A DNA stretch of 64,000 nucleotides from Sinelater perroti (GCA_036346155.1 JARFIY010000379.1:1278001-1342000); one strand, 5' to 3'; shown: positions 35,400 to 47,400, counted from the stretch's first letter. The notes: generated by a model not told the origin, from the letters alone. Translations and numbers: made by a program.

Positions 35400-37757
35400 T
35401 TTTCAGTCATACTTGCACCGGATGTTCGTGTTTTGTGCCAATTGTGTTGTGCTAGATGGTTCGCAGTCGAGCTGTTCATGCGGTTGGTCGATTCCAACCG
35501 TGTGCGCAGCAAAGTTGCGTATTAACCGTTGCGTCTCCACCCGGTGCATGCGCCGGCTGGTACTCGCTGTAATACTGGTTGACTCACGTTGAGTGACAGC
35601 GATAGCGATTCTCCCAGTCTATGGGTGAGAGATGGTTAGGCAGTGCCTAAGTTTCCGTGATGAGTAGACCAAGCTAACCGCTATTTTTGCATTCCGGATG
35701 ACGTAATAGAGTTCTCCTAGAAGAACTAGCAAGTAAGTGTGGCCGGAACTCACCCGTCACCAACGCAGCAGCCGTTGCCCTGCTGAAGAGCAGTTTGGAA
35801 CAAGCCAGCGCTAGCCCTGTCTAGGCGAACCCACTTGCAAACCAAGACTTCCAACCTGTCTGTAAACGCCACTGCGTCTATTGTCGGTCGTCGTTCCAAA
35901 GTCACAATAGTGCTGACATCCTTCCAACTTGCAGCCAAAGTTTACGTCCAGTACAAGTCCAAGCCTATTTGTGAGAAGAAGAAACCCCCAAAATTAAAGA
36001 ACCTTCAATTACCCTTCGAGATACTCAGATTTGATGCCAGCTTACAGCCGAGTTCAAAAACCAAAGACTGAACTTCTCTAAAGCTAAAAATCAAGGCCAC
36101 TCTATAATATCTACTCCTACATGGAGGCGAAGCACAGAAGTATGATTAGAATAATAGACGTCAAAAGCATACAATACCATACGTACCACTTGATTATACA
36201 CAAGTCGCTGCGCGCAATTCTCCGTTAACTACCAGTATCCTTCAAGGAGGAGTTAGAGGGCCAAAGCATCTTGATGATTTTGATGGACGAGATCTACTAC
36301 CTCCAGAGCTGAAAAAGTAGATACGTGAAAGTTCCGGGTGATACGGCGCGCGCAATGATTCTTCGATTATATACCCCACGAAGTCAAAAACGCCGTCGTA
36401 GAATATTGCAACGCTGTGTGGGAGACCAAGCTGGTCAAGGTCTTGCAGAACCGTTTTTTTCTCAATACGGCCCATCCATGGAAAACGGAGTGTCGTCTCC
36501 ACAACCTAGGACAAACCGAAGCCTTTGCTGACAACCTAGAAAGTTAATGTGACACCCAGCTATAACGACGCCGACCTCAACCACGTCGACCGCTTTGTAG
36601 GTTGTCTTTGGGGCTAGAAGCCCCATGAACGCCAAGACCCAACGACCTGTAAAATAGTTTTCTAGCTTATCCGAGCCTTGCATCTAAGCCACGCGCCCGG
36701 TCAAATGAAATCCCAAACCAAGCGCTGCAGGCTCTCCCCAAGAAGGTAATTGTCTAGATTTTTATTATCGCCAATATTGTCCTCCACTTCTGCTACTTGC
36801 CGAGCTCTTGTAAATGGCGGATGTCGCCATGCTCCCCAAACCTAGAAAATTAAAAATCGTCCTCCGGGATTATCGGCCGATAAGTCTCTCCAGCCACTCC
36901 ACTACTCTCCAACTTTTCTGCATCACTGAAGGCTACAACAATAAACAAACCACTGGTGTAGTCTTCCTCGACAAGGTGTCGCATTATAGATTAGTGTAAA
37001 AGATGGGTTCTAACGCAATTCTGCCACCGCTGGTTTAGCTTGTTTGGTCTTTCCTCATCGGAAGAAAATTGCACATAAGTCAAGTCGCGTGAGGTCATTG
37101 GAGAGGTGACTTCGAGCCGGCGTCTCCTAACGCTCCGCTCTGTTCCCGATGCTCTACAATATTTACGTCTGGGACATGCTAACGGCGTCCTCCACTCTAT
37201 TGGCTGAGTACGTAGACGACATGGCGGTACTTTCCAGCTATCCTAGGACATCTTTTGTAACCCGACGACTTTAAAAGAAACTGGGCCTCCTGAAAATATG
37301 ATACGACAGGTAGGGACATCAACGCAGAAAAGAGTGCTGTGGTTTTGTTCTTTACTAGAATATCACCTAACTGGCGAGACGATGTAACAAATCTTAGAAT
37401 CTATAGAAATTTCCAGTTTGGGTTTGAACCGCTAGGACACGCGCCAATAAACTACAGGTTATTCAGATTTGGTTCTTATAGTCTGTTTTTGGCGCCACGC
37501 AGTTTGTGAGGAAATACATTTCCCAATCAACGCAAGACCTTCACTCAAGTATTAAGGGCCACTGAAACTCCATCCTCCATGATCCCTACGAGGTCGATAA
37601 AAGCGCCCGTCATAAATGTTCAAAGATACTGATCTTTTCGTGGAATGGCACGGAAGCGGCCTTTACAGCCATCCACCATCTACGCCAAGTATTATCAGTA
37701 AGACTAGGGTTAAGGTCTAGACCTAGAATTCTCCAATTTTCTTTGTGAAGTCAATGT
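35400..37757 (+). pseudogene. jockey-like LINE copy B2 (5' UTR, ORF1, RT remnants)
   Basis: The 5' region (CGCAGTCGAGCTGTTCATGC near 35,461) is similar to segments at 41.3 and 41.99 kb. ORF1 remnants include NLSVNATASIVGRRSKVTIV near 35,850 and a PRE_C2HC-like block near 36,140-36,310 (SIQYHTYHLIIHKSLRAILR then FKEELEGQ). ORF2 is reduced: NAKTQRPVK-type linker near 36,640, ADVAMLPKPRKLKIVLRDYR near 36,814 (fingers), RAGVS.RSALFPMLYNIYVW (motif B, 37,117) and LAEYVDDMAVLSS (motif C, 37,203; YVDD). The 3' phrase ATTCTCCAATTTTCTTTGTG at 37,729 aligns with the B1 end at 35.33 kb. Stops throughout. Confidence 0.8.
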
Positions 37758-38720
37758 CAACATTAATATTTCAAAACATTGTCCTATTTCTTGGATATTG
37801 CTTGAATTATCACAAAACACTAATTAAGCTGATTTTTAACGGTTAAATAAAAGCAGTTTTTAATTAGATATATTTTTGAAGGCTCTAAATGATTAGATAA
37901 GATAAATTCCTTTTATTGTCTAGTTTATCTGCAAATGACAAGAACTAGAAGTTTTGTCTCGCAGTTTTCAGCTACTTCAATAGTTGTAAATGTGTGGAAA
38001 CTGGGTAAGATTGCATCTTTTCAAAATATGTAAGTACCAAAACTGCTTTCTATCTTCTATGATAACATAATTTCCATGATTTAAAATTTTTGATCACTTT
38101 ATGTATCATCATCTAATGGTAAGTTTTATCTGCATTCGGATTCAAAGAGCAATTTAAACGGCAATTGAACTGACACTATAGATATGCATCATAGCAACTT
38201 TAATTAGCGTCTCGTTAACGTCCAGCGACCTTTAGTTGTAATTTCATTCACTTCCGAAGAAATTTAAATGCATTACACCAACTGCAACTGATTTAGTTGG
38301 TCATGGCCAGGTGGACACGAGACTAAATGCCGTCCTTCGTACGCAAACATAACCACGCTCTATTGCATATAAAGCATTTGTAATGAACGGTATAATGTAC
38401 AGCAGAAAAAGTAACTGGAATGCATAAATTGTAATAGATTTTTGTAATTACTTCTGATATACGTCATACTAAAACTATGTGTTGCTCGGAAAGCTCGTGT
38501 CGATTATTAGGCAAAATTTTTATATGGATGTTCATTTATTCAATTATGTATTCACCACTTTGTTCGACAGTTAAAAAACTTCCCAATGTGATATTTATGA
38601 TTTCCAAAAATTTGAAGTTCTTGGCGTTAAGGAATTTTGTAAAGACAAATAAATGAAAATCTGAAAGTGCAAAGCCTGAGAAATATGGGGGTGGGTCACC
38701 ACATTCTTGCGAGGTACTAC
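37758..38720. other. AT-rich stretch, nothing recognised
   Basis: No ORFs with domains and no repeats found. Confidence 0.45.
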
Positions 38721-38728
38721 ATGCAGCG

Positions 38729-39334
38729 ATGTTGGAGGTTTTTGACTCTTATGTGTCTACCCTGTCAATAAAACAACCCGTACCCACTTTTATGAGATGG
38801 CAGTATTTCGAAGAAATTATCTGCGAAGACGACCATGCTTTACAATGGCTAAAGGAGGCAGTTTACAACTTTTCCTCCCCGTGTGATAAAGCCCGTTTGG
38901 GCGTCGTGCGGGTGGATCGGCTGCCTAGGTTAAGAAAAGCGGCTCTGTGGATTCCAGAGAAATCTGATGCCACAGAAACCGTCATCCGTAGGTTGGCAGT
39001 AAAGAAATTCTGGGTAAAGGTCCAAAAGCCTGTAGGTAGACTCCTAATAGTTGGTACAAGTGGGGAGGCAGTGACTGCCGTTAATAACAAAGAAGGGAAA
39101 CAGTTTTATCAGTTCTTGGACCTAAATATATCAATATATATAATTAATGAAGGAAGAGAAACAACAGCCGAAGAAAGAGGGTGCGTCCTTGAATACCCAT
39201 CAAATGCAACAACACCTATTACAAGAAGAGCAGTCTCTGCAACATTATCAGCAGGACATGACTGCGACAATCCCGCAAGGGATGCCCTCCATAATGGAAG
39301 TAATTCCTATCATCACGATAGAGGCAACTCCTGA
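38729..39334 (+). pseudogene. DUF4780-like ORF (201 residues), retroelement-associated
   Basis: One of the longest open frames in the window. Residues about 27-110 (EEIICEDDHALQWLKEAVYN, RVDRLPRLRKAALWIPEKSD, TETVIRRLAVKKFWVK) match what I know of DUF4780, a domain found in insect proteins that often accompany LINE ORF1 regions. The last part (from about residue 145) becomes Thr/Gln/Asn-rich and seems out of frame with the original. The Met at 38729 is only the first available, so the true start may lie upstream. It is followed immediately by a LINE ORF2 tail in the same orientation. Function of the domain is not established. Confidence 0.6.
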
Positions 39335-39510
39335 AGAAGGACGAGACAGCAGAGCACGTTCTTTGCAAATGTCCTGCGCTTGCTCCAATTAGAGGATGCA
39401 TGTTAGGAGAGTTCTAGCATAGCATGGCCAACATCAGCGCTACCCCTCTGGCGGGAAATCCTTAAGTTTATTCAAAGGCGGAGGAGGTAATAGAATGGGC
39501 CCAACTGAGA
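39335..39510 (+). pseudogene. LINE ORF2 C-terminal CCHC-type tail
   Basis: In the frame crossing 39,337, DETAEHVLCKCPALAPIRGC is followed by MLGEF and, after a stop, by decayed sequence to about 39,490. TAEHxLCxCPALxxxR is the conserved cysteine-histidine tail of many insect LINE ORF2 proteins. It follows the DUF4780 ORF directly, suggesting that the centre of an element has been deleted and its ORF1 part joined to its ORF2 end. Confidence 0.75.
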
Positions 39511-40085
39511 CCTAAGTGCTCGTGTTGTTACCCTCCACTTTATATCCAGAATCCACCACATCACAGCCAAGTTCCAACAATTTTTGTTCGGAATTCAGAG
39601 ACATAAAATTTTTGATGGAACACGATGCTCATTTTTAAAATTTAAGCATCAAAATTCTCCAAAGAAACCATATAATGGAAGAAAATAGTGTAAACATTGC
39701 TTTATTTTTTATTTAAAAAATATATATATATCCAACAATTTGCAAAATATCTGAAAGTGAGACTTAAAAATATTAGTTGTTATTTTTAATTCTCAACATT
39801 TTCAACTTGTGTTATTTTTAGATTCAATATTATTTGTGTGTTAGGAACCGAATCCATAAAACAGTCAACCTAAATAATATATACTTCCCCCCTTTCAGTT
39901 TTGGTTTCCAGATAAGAAAAGTTTGTGCAGTGGCGTTTTTGAACACGCGACAAACGTTCAATAAAGTATGGCACACGCGCCTTCTTTATAAACTATTATA
40001 AAACGATACTTCCCTAGTGTTTAATTTTACTTACTACTAAAGTCATATCTCAGTGAAGGAACGTTTCAAGTCAAACTGAACAACT
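39511..40085. other. AT-rich stretch, nothing recognised
   Basis: Contains a short AT run near 39,720. Otherwise featureless. Confidence 0.45.
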
Positions 40086-40089
40086 CTGT

Positions 40090-40745
40090 ATCAAGCTATT
40101 GACAAATTAACTCGGGAGTGCCACGGGGACGCGTGTTGGGACCACTTCTGTACCTCATATATACAGCAGATGCTCTAGATTCAAAGAATGCCTTAATAGC
40201 TACATTCTACAACGATACGGCTATCTTAGCAGTCAACAACAATGCAGAATCAGCAGCGTACCAATGACAGCGACATCTACACCTCTTAAGCTTCTAGTTC
40301 AGAAATGGAGAATTGCTGTTACTCACGATAAATTGACTCAGGTGACTTTTACAAACGCGTAGTTTGCCAGCAAACAACAACCAACAACGCACCAATACCA
40401 GTAAAAACCTCGGGCTGTACCTTAACCATACACTTACATGGATGACACATATTAAGGTCAAACGTAAACTACTTAAAACAAAACAATTGGAGTGGTTAAT
40501 AGGCAGACAGTCCCAACTTTCATTATCCAACAAGTTACTCCTGTATAAAGCGATACTAAAATCCATATGAACCTATGAAATTCAGCTCTGGAGCTGTGCC
40601 AAGTCTTCCCATACCAAGATACTTCAGATATTTCAATCTAAAACCTTACGAATTATGACAAACGCCCTTTGGTACGTAACTAATAAAACACTCTACATAA
40701 ACCTAAACATACCTTATGTAGTTGAATAAATACAAAAATGTTCAT
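40090..40745 (+). pseudogene. jockey-like LINE copy B3 (RT motif B to thumb)
   Basis: Frames give SVPRGRVLGPLLYLIYTADA near 40,112 (motif B), IATFYNDTAILAVNNNAESA near 40,196 (motif C; FADD changed to YNDT), KNLGLYLNHTLTWMTHIKVK near 40,405, GRQSQLSLSNKLLLYKAILK near 40,502, and SHTKILQIFQSKTLRIMTNA near 40,605. This is the standard C-terminal half of a jockey ORF2. It is related to the fragment at 50.4-51.0 kb by the QSKTLR..NA.WYV.N phrase. Inactive. Confidence 0.85.
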
Positions 40746-40784
40746 GTAATAAAAAATTAGCTAACCATCAAAATGAATTAGTGC

Positions 40785-41265
40785 AGCAGCTTGCTAACAG
40801 AAACCAGAAGACTGTGCCCTGTGCTAACTTCCAGGGCTCTCACCCCTTTGAGAATGTCTTGCATTTTCAAAACCAGCTCTCCACCAGGGGCCAATTGCTC
40901 CTGGGCGCAACTACGCGGCTACTAGGGACGAACCACCAACAACCCCAAGACTGTAGCCAGACGCAAGACGATCACCCAACAATAGCCAACCGCATCTGTG
41001 GCGGCCCTCTTCGAGAACGTGAAACCCTTCGCCTTTTTGGATGCAGCCTATACCATCATGGTGGCCACTGAAAATGCCAACAACATCGTTGAGGTGGTAG
41101 CAGAACTGATGTCTTGCTGCTCCTAAATCACCATCATCCTTGGCATATTTAGCAAACGCTAAACATTCCTGGTAAACTAAGCTTCTGCCATCCAGGAAGC
41201 CCCCACGAGGGTACCAACATGGAATGCCAAGTCTTCCTACAGAAGAGTAGTTAGGGACTTAGTCC
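40785..41265 (+). pseudogene. jockey-like LINE, ORF1 C-terminus and ORF2 start
   Basis: PCANFQGSHPFENVLHFQNQ near 40,817 is a zinc-knuckle relic (CANCxGxHPxNxxxC in the family). Shifted frames give LDAAYTIMVATENANNIVEV then VAELMSCC (41,038-41,120), a hydrophobic ORF1 end. Then comes RVPTWNAKSS near 41,213, which fits the TWNANG start of the jockey endonuclease. No further ORF2 is present: the next sequence is the 5' repeat of another copy at 41,271. Confidence 0.6.
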
Positions 41266-41270
41266 CAGGC

Positions 41271-41925
41271 ACCTTGTTTGACAAATATGTCAACGTCGAC
41301 GTCAGGAGTAACTTAAGCAGCCGCAGCCAAGCCGTGTATGCGGGCGGACTCATTTGCCGTGTGTACACTAAAGTTGCGTATGAATCATTGCGGTTCCAGT
41401 CGGTGCGTGCACACCCAGGCTATCCTTATGAACCTACAGGGAAAAAACCAGAATTAACAGCTACCGCCATCTAGGAATGGAGAAATAGATCCACTCACCG
41501 GCCGTTTTGTTGCCCCAATTACCGTAGTTGCGCCGCAATCACCCCCACCGTCCCACCAGGAGAGCGGTTTGGAGAAAACCAGCGCCAGTACCGTTAAAGT
41601 GAGCCCCCCTGCCGCAAGCGTAGCCGCGTCTTCCGCCGTCGTGCTAGGGTCACGATTGTGGCGCCCAAATCTTTCGAGGTGTTCAACGGCCAAAAAAAAA
41701 ACGATGTTAATATGTCAACTGTTTCTAGCCCCCGCCAAGACACACCAACTGTCCCCAACCATGGAACGCCATCCCGCTTGGTAACCACTCCGTCCTGGAT
41801 TTTTTTTCAATCTCATCAAGGTAGACAAGCCTCTTTTGGTCGTAATGGAGGTGTCCCAGAGAACGTCCCAGAGGAGAAGCCCAAAAGTGAGAACTTTGAG
41901 CACGACTGCCCCAGTTTAGCCTCAG
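41271..41925 (+). pseudogene. jockey-like LINE copy B4, 5' end only
   Basis: Begins with ACCTTGTTTGACAAATATGT. A diverged copy of the same head recurs at 41,928. The following CCGTGTGTACACTAAAGTTG segment aligns with 35,493 (B2). The ORF1 head reads ASTVKVSPPAASVAASSAVV near 41,580. It ends where B5 starts, so it is a 655-bp 5'-only piece or one unit of a tandem insertion. Confidence 0.6.
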
Positions 41926-41927
41926 GT

Positions 41928-43225
41928 ACCGTGTTTGCCATTTATGTCAACGTCATCAGAGTAACTTAGGCATAACAGTATTAGATTCGCAGTTGAGCTG
42001 ATCATGCGGTCGGTCGCTTCCAGCGGTGTGCACAGCAGAGGTGCATACTAGCAGCCGGTTTGTTGTTCACTGGTATTGTTTCTTCGTGTTGGCTTCTTCG
42101 GGAATTGTATTCGACGAGCAATTAACTATATTTAACGGGAGTGATAACGATGACCTGGATGAATAGCTGGAAGAGATTCTTGCCGCCAACTTGGACCAGT
42201 TTGTGTCGTCTCCTACAACAGTTCTGTCTTGAAAATCCAGGGAAAATATTTCTAATCCTTAGTGATCTTCTGGAGAAGCGTTCCTGGAAAGGCAGATGAG
42301 TCATTTTCTCAACCGCCCAGACCGCTCTAGCCGCTCCGGTCGCTCGTTTCCCCAGCTGACGGAGCTGCCCAATCTGCACCCCCCGTTCCAGCTACTCAAG
42401 TTGCACAGTGCTAGCGGAATCCAATACCCCCGCTGCCAGCACCAACGCCTTCAAAAGCCTGAGCGACCTCGAAGAAGCCGAGATGCCGAAAGCGTCTCTA
42501 GCCCCTGCTCGGAAGCGGCAACCCGCCCAACCAATGCTTCCCCTTGGGAAAGGATATCACCCACCATCTTGTGGGTAAATGACGGTCATTCACGAGTGGA
42601 AGATAGGCTTTGCAAAGGCCAAGAATGCGGCGGACGGGATCTCGATTCTTACCGTGGTGGTTGACTTGCTTCATCGAGGAAACAAAGATTAAACACCTCT
42701 TTCATCTTCTTAAAAGTGACGAGCCCTTTTAGGTCGTCATGTGAAACGTCCTGGAGTACGTGTTTGAGGGGAGCTGAAGAAGGAGGAACTCCAGAAACGC
42801 GACATTTCCATTCTCATCATGTGGAGAATGAAGAAGGCCCCTCATCGCCACCCAATGCCGCTTAAGTTCTTAATATATGACCGATTCATCAAGAGAAAGG
42901 GCATATTTAATTTCCACAAAACAGCCGCACAAGAAAAACGTATCAGTCAGTGCCACAGGTAACTTCTCAAATATGTGAATTTTAAGGAAACCTACTACTC
43001 CGGGGAGTACAAGAAACCCCAGAGTAAGCCAGCAACCCGCACCAACTGCCAGGGCGCTCATCCAGCAAACTTAAGGAAATGCTTAGCATTTCTGAAGACA
43101 GGGAAGCTTATTTTAAAAGACCATTCTACCTCCAGTGACTTTGATAGTGACAACGTGACGAAAGTGATGAAGACTGCCGCAATAGCTAAGATAATGTTAC
43201 TAATAATGATGATATAAAAGCGAGT
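41928..43225 (+). pseudogene. jockey-like LINE copy B5, 5' UTR and ORF1 (gag)
   Basis: The 5' UTR at 41,928-42,080 matches B4 and B2. ORF1 parts: SHFLNRPDRSSRSGRSFPQL near 42,299, then TVIHEWKIGFAKAKNAADGI near 42,583 and FIKRKGIFNFHKTAAQEKRI near 42,885 (PRE_C2HC area), then QCHR near 42,950 and RTNCQGAHPANLRKC near 43,039 (last zinc knuckle, first Cys changed to Arg). ORF1 ends near 43,215. ORF2 is absent. Jockey ORF1 proteins bind element RNA; this one is broken. Confidence 0.72.
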
Positions 43226-43319
43226 GAGAAAGTGGTCTCGGCAAAAAATAGCCAAATCGGAAAATAACATAAAAGTGAAATAAAAAAATTTCCAGCTTTT
43301 GCTCGTTGCTTTCTATTAT

Positions 43320-43600
43320 TTTTTAACCGACTTCAAAAAAGGAGGAGGTTTTCAATTCAATTGTATATATATATTTATGGGTGTTCGGGCATAACTTCTT
43401 CATGTATAAACCGATTTAGATGATTCTTTTTTTGTTGGAAAGGAGGTACCTCAAAGGTGATCCCATTTTAATTTCATTGGCATTGGACCTTGGACTTCGA
43501 AGATACACCAAATAGGAAATGTATAGTGATTGAGATGTTGGTAGGTTTATGACAATCTAAAGGTAGGTACCTAAAGGTAGGTACCTAACTATGGTCAAAG
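43320..43600. repeat. Dispersed insect repeat (AACCGACTTC type) plus palindromic duplication
   Basis: TTAACCGACTTCAAAAAAGG at 43,324, continuing AGGAGGTT, is a phrase known from many insect interspersed repeats. At 43,559-43,588 a 15-bp unit AAAGGTAGGTACCTA is duplicated in tandem, and its GGTACC core is palindromic; a related GGAGGTACCTC lies at 43,441. No protein. Confidence 0.5.
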
Positions 43601-44503
43601 GTGTTCTGGGCTAGACTTGGATTGCGAAGGCACGACGCAACTCCTTAACAACAAACAGCACGAATGTGGACATTAAAATTGATATTTGAAGTTGGTTTTT
43701 TTTGTTAAAAATTGCGTTTATTATACTTTGCAAGAGCCGATTATTGAATTTTTATTAAGAAGCAAAGTAACATCTATATATGTCGGATTATTGTTGTTCG
43801 ATTGTACAATCTTATTAAGTTCTTCTAATTCTACATATCAAGTTTAAATGTGCCTTTATAAAAGTATTTCTTACATGTTACTTGAAATGTTTAAAAATCG
43901 TGAGCACTATTATCGTTTTCTCCGCAATAATCTTGTATTAGGAAAAAGTGAGTACATTATCGCTCTGGCAATTTTCATTTTTTGGGTGTAGCACAGTACT
44001 TGTGGACAGCCGACTGAAGTTCGTCGTTGAAGAAGATTTCTTTATTGCGCACAGTCTTTCATTTTGTCAAACTAAGCGTATTTGTTCGGCACAACATTCC
44101 ATAAAGCAATACGATCTACGCAAGAGCCTGCAGTGGCGATTGACATTGTAATGTTAAAGCAACGTGCTGCGTCTCTCTTTCCTGTGACAGACTTGCTGAA
44201 TACGTCGGAATAGGTTCAGTGATTTGCAATACCCTCACCGGTAATGCTTTCACGGGGGGTGGAGGGGGGGAGAATCCTTTGATCTTAAAAGGTGATTGCT
44301 TTTTATATTGAATAACAAACCCATTTTATTGGGACGAAGGTTTCAATTGTACCGTCAGAACCACGATTTGTGCACTCTAACCACACTGAAAGAACATATC
44401 TGGATCTATTGCTTTTTAATATGTTTAATAGGGTTAAACGTTCCAGCAACTATTGGTACGCTAAACAAGACTCTAGCCTCTCTGACCTTCACTATATGTA
44501 TTA
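43601..44503. other. AT-rich stretch, nothing recognised
   Basis: No recognisable features apart from a GGGGGGTGGAGGGGGGG patch near 44,255. Confidence 0.4.
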
Positions 44504-45612
44504 GATTGTTAGAAAAGTCATGATGTATTTTTGGGTAATTCTCAAGACTTGTTTATTAATAACATAACAAAGTTTAATCAATAATATATTGGCCACTTTG
44601 CCATTTTTCTGGGAGTTGCATGATACCGCGCTCGTAGGACTGCCCTTTACCAGCGAAGAACTGGGTAAGATGCTCTTGATGGCCTTATCAGAATCAAAAG
44701 ACCTACCATTCAAGTTATTTTGCAGAGAACGAAACAAATAGAAATCTGATAGGGCAAAATCCGGTGAGTAAGGAGGATAGGCCAAAACTTCCCATCCAAG
44801 CTGCAGCAACTTCTGGCGAGTAACCAAACTTGTGTGTGGTCTTGTATTGTCAGGATGGAACGTCCTGCTTTTGTGATTGACAAATTCTGATCGTTTCTCC
44901 GTAAAAAATGTATTCAAATCATCCAGTTGATGGCAGCACACAACAGAATCGATCATTTGATTTTGCGGTAGAAGGTCAAAAAATACCACAGTCTTGTAGT
45001 CCCACCATATTGAGAACATAACTTTTTTGGTAAAGATCGGCTTTGGATGTTGTTTTGGCTCGCTCTTTTCCTCTGCACCACAATATTGTTGTAAACAATC
45101 CATTTTTTATCGTCGGTCACGAGGCGCTTCAAAAACGGGTCGATTTTGTTGCGATTATTGGTCAGTGTCTTCGCGATGTCATGAGTGGTCGAACGTGGGC
45201 TTGCTTCCATCAGTGCCTTTATGTGATCGTCATCAACTTCAACGCGCCTTCCGCTGTAAGGATCATAATTGACGTCAAAATCACCAGCACGAAATTTAAC
45301 GAATCATCTCTGACACTGGCGCTCTTGTCCCCGTAAACTTTAATCAATTTTTCACAAGCCTGTCTTGCGTTCTTTCCCGCGTGAAAATAAAAAAGCAAAC
45401 TATGCCAAAAATCCACAGTTTGGTCTTCCATTTTCAACTTAATGTAAGAACTAAGGGACGTGACCAAATCAAATAATTATTTGTTTCGAATAAAGTTTAA
45501 ACTGTCATCTGCCAAAATGTATAACACTTGTGCGATTGCGATAACGTTTCTAACCGAAAAATACGTGTAACGCGATCTATTGCAAAATCCGTCATGACTT
45601 TCCTGACAACCC
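44504..45612 (-). mobile_element. mariner element with TIRs and broken transposase (MLE 5)
   Basis: Both ends carry a TA followed by a related terminal repeat (left TTGTTAGAAAAGTCATGA from 44,506; right, complemented, TTGTCAGGAAAGTCATGA ending at 45,609). The transposase runs from ATG 45431 to TAA 44574: MEDQTVDFWHSLLFYFHAGK (HTH), KNARQACEKL, HDIAKTLTN, then a deletion of roughly 40 residues, then FLKRLVTDDKKWIVYNN (first catalytic D), KKVMFSIWWDYKTVVFFDLL, RTFHPDNTRPHTSLVTRQKL (second D) and YPPYSPDFALSDFYLFRSLQ (third position). Frameshifts lie near 45,240, 45,100 and 44,655. It is the best preserved mariner here but inactive. Confidence 0.9.
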
Positions 45613-45614
45613 TA

Positions 45615-46790
45615 TAGAATGTGCTGAAGGAAAGAAAAGAATGTGAAAACAGATACAGAAAAACGAGATCAGTATAACATTGTCGGATGCATAAATTTTA
45701 AAAAATTACAGAAATGAAACAAGCCATCATATATGCAAACAAATTGTAAATGATCTGAAACCTATAAAATAACGAAAAAAGCACTGAGAAGCCAAGATCT
45801 AATAAGACAAATAGATCACGTATTAACAATTAAGCGGAAAATATAAGGCAAAAATTAAGAAAAAGAAAAAGAAACACATCGAGGATCAAGAAAATTGTAA
45901 ATGATCTATAAACTATATAAAAATAAAATAAATTGAGCTGAAGATGCTGAAATAGAAACCAAAAAATAACATGAAAAAATTTTGAAGTAGAAGTAGAAAA
46001 GCAATTTTAAACAATAGTAAAGATAATTAGAGGAAGAAAGTACTTCAGTAAGTAAGAAATAGTAGAAGAAATAATTAAAACATAAAGGTAAATATTAAAA
46101 GAAAAATTTTGATGCAATAAATTGGTAAAATAAATAAATCAAAAACAAAAAAGCAGGAAATGTACACGACACGAATAACAGGAAAAATATGACAACGGGA
46201 ATAATAGAAGAAGTAAAAAATAAAAAAATCTGATAGAGAACAAGTAAGAGAATGGATAAAAGAAATAAATAATAAAGCATAAAAACAAAATATTATTACA
46301 AAAGAAAAGGAAGCCTAGTGCTTGAGAAAATTACAACACTTTATATTTAAGATGAGCTACACTAGAAATATACAAGAAATTATAAAAAAAAGTCGACAGG
46401 GCACTGATAGAACACAAAACTAGCCTTCAGACCAGAAAGACAATTATAAGAGTAATAATTAAAAAGAACTAAAACAAATAAACAGGTTCGTTTAGCATTT
46501 CTAGACAAATAAGCTGCATTCGACAATATATCAAGGACACACATATGGGAAACATTAGAAAAATATAGGATAAAGAGATACTTTTGCCAAAAATAAAAAT
46601 TATATATAAAACGCAGAGAGTAAACCAAGAACCACTGCGAATATATCAAAAACCTTTACTAAGAATAAAGGAGTGAATCAAGGGAACAATTTGAATTTGC
46701 TGCTGTTCATTATAGCTATGAAAGAAGTTACGGAAAAGTGTAGTAAAAGCACAACAAAGCTAAAAGTGGGTAACAGGCAAATGCAACCTG
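45615..46790 (+). pseudogene. LINE family A copy, RT segment
   Basis: Clear only in its second half: FRPERQ near 46,427, RLAFLDK.AAFDNISRTHIW near 46,492-46,550 (motif A), LEKYRIKRYF, and GVNQGNNLNLLLFIIAMKEV near 46,673 followed by TEKC (motif B, normally GVRQGSxLSPLLFIIxMDE). The A-rich part before 46,380 is linker-like, and a phrase AAATTGTAAATGATCT is repeated at about 45,744 and 45,893. Ends near 46,790. Confidence 0.72.
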
Positions 46791-46829
46791 TATTAATACC
46801 ATTGCAGTGAGCGTTGTTTTGTACACTTA

Positions 46830-47400
46830 AAATGGCGACGTTTGGTGTTCAAGAACAATGATCATACGTTTTCTCCTCTTGCGTGGTGAAGTTCATCGCC
46901 AATTGAGTGAGATATGCGGTGAAGGCGTTATGGTGCAAAAGTTTAAAGAAAGTTGAGCGTTGTGTGATAATGGACCAAAGCAGCCTCGGTCACAAACCGG
47001 ACCGAAACCATGATAGCGAATGTGCAGCAAGTTGTCGTATAGAAGACCATCGACTAGGTGTGCGGGATATCGCCTCTAAACTTGGCATTCCCGTGGGATC
47101 TGTAGAGTCCATTTTTGCATAATGACCTGAAAATGCGAAAAGCTTTTTTAAGGTGGGTTCCACGAATGCTGACCGACGAACACAAGACTACGCGGGTATC
47201 AATGTCTCAGGACATGTTAACACGTGATGCCGCCATGAATTTCCGATGTTCATTTTTCAATCGAGTCGCTGTTGCATCAGCGATTTTCCAGCGGGTCAAA
47301 CACACACCTAAAGAAGTGTTCACAGTAGTCATGGAATCATGGCGACGACGTTATGAAAAATGTGTACATTTAGACGGAGATTACTTTGAGAAGTAACAGT
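46830..47400 (+). pseudogene. mariner transposase, internally deleted (MLE 6)
   Basis: The N-terminal part reads MATFGVQEQ at 46,832, HRQLSEICGEGVMVQKFKES near 46,895, EDHRLGVRDIASKLGIPVGS (47,042-47,100) and WVPRMLTDEHKTTRVSMSQD near 47,156. After TRDAAM the sequence jumps to the C-terminus, TPKEVFTVVMESWRRRYEKC then VHLDGDYFEK and a stop at 47,394. All three catalytic residues are missing, but both coding ends are intact and joined in frame. Frameshifts occur in the first 200 bases. Confidence 0.85.
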
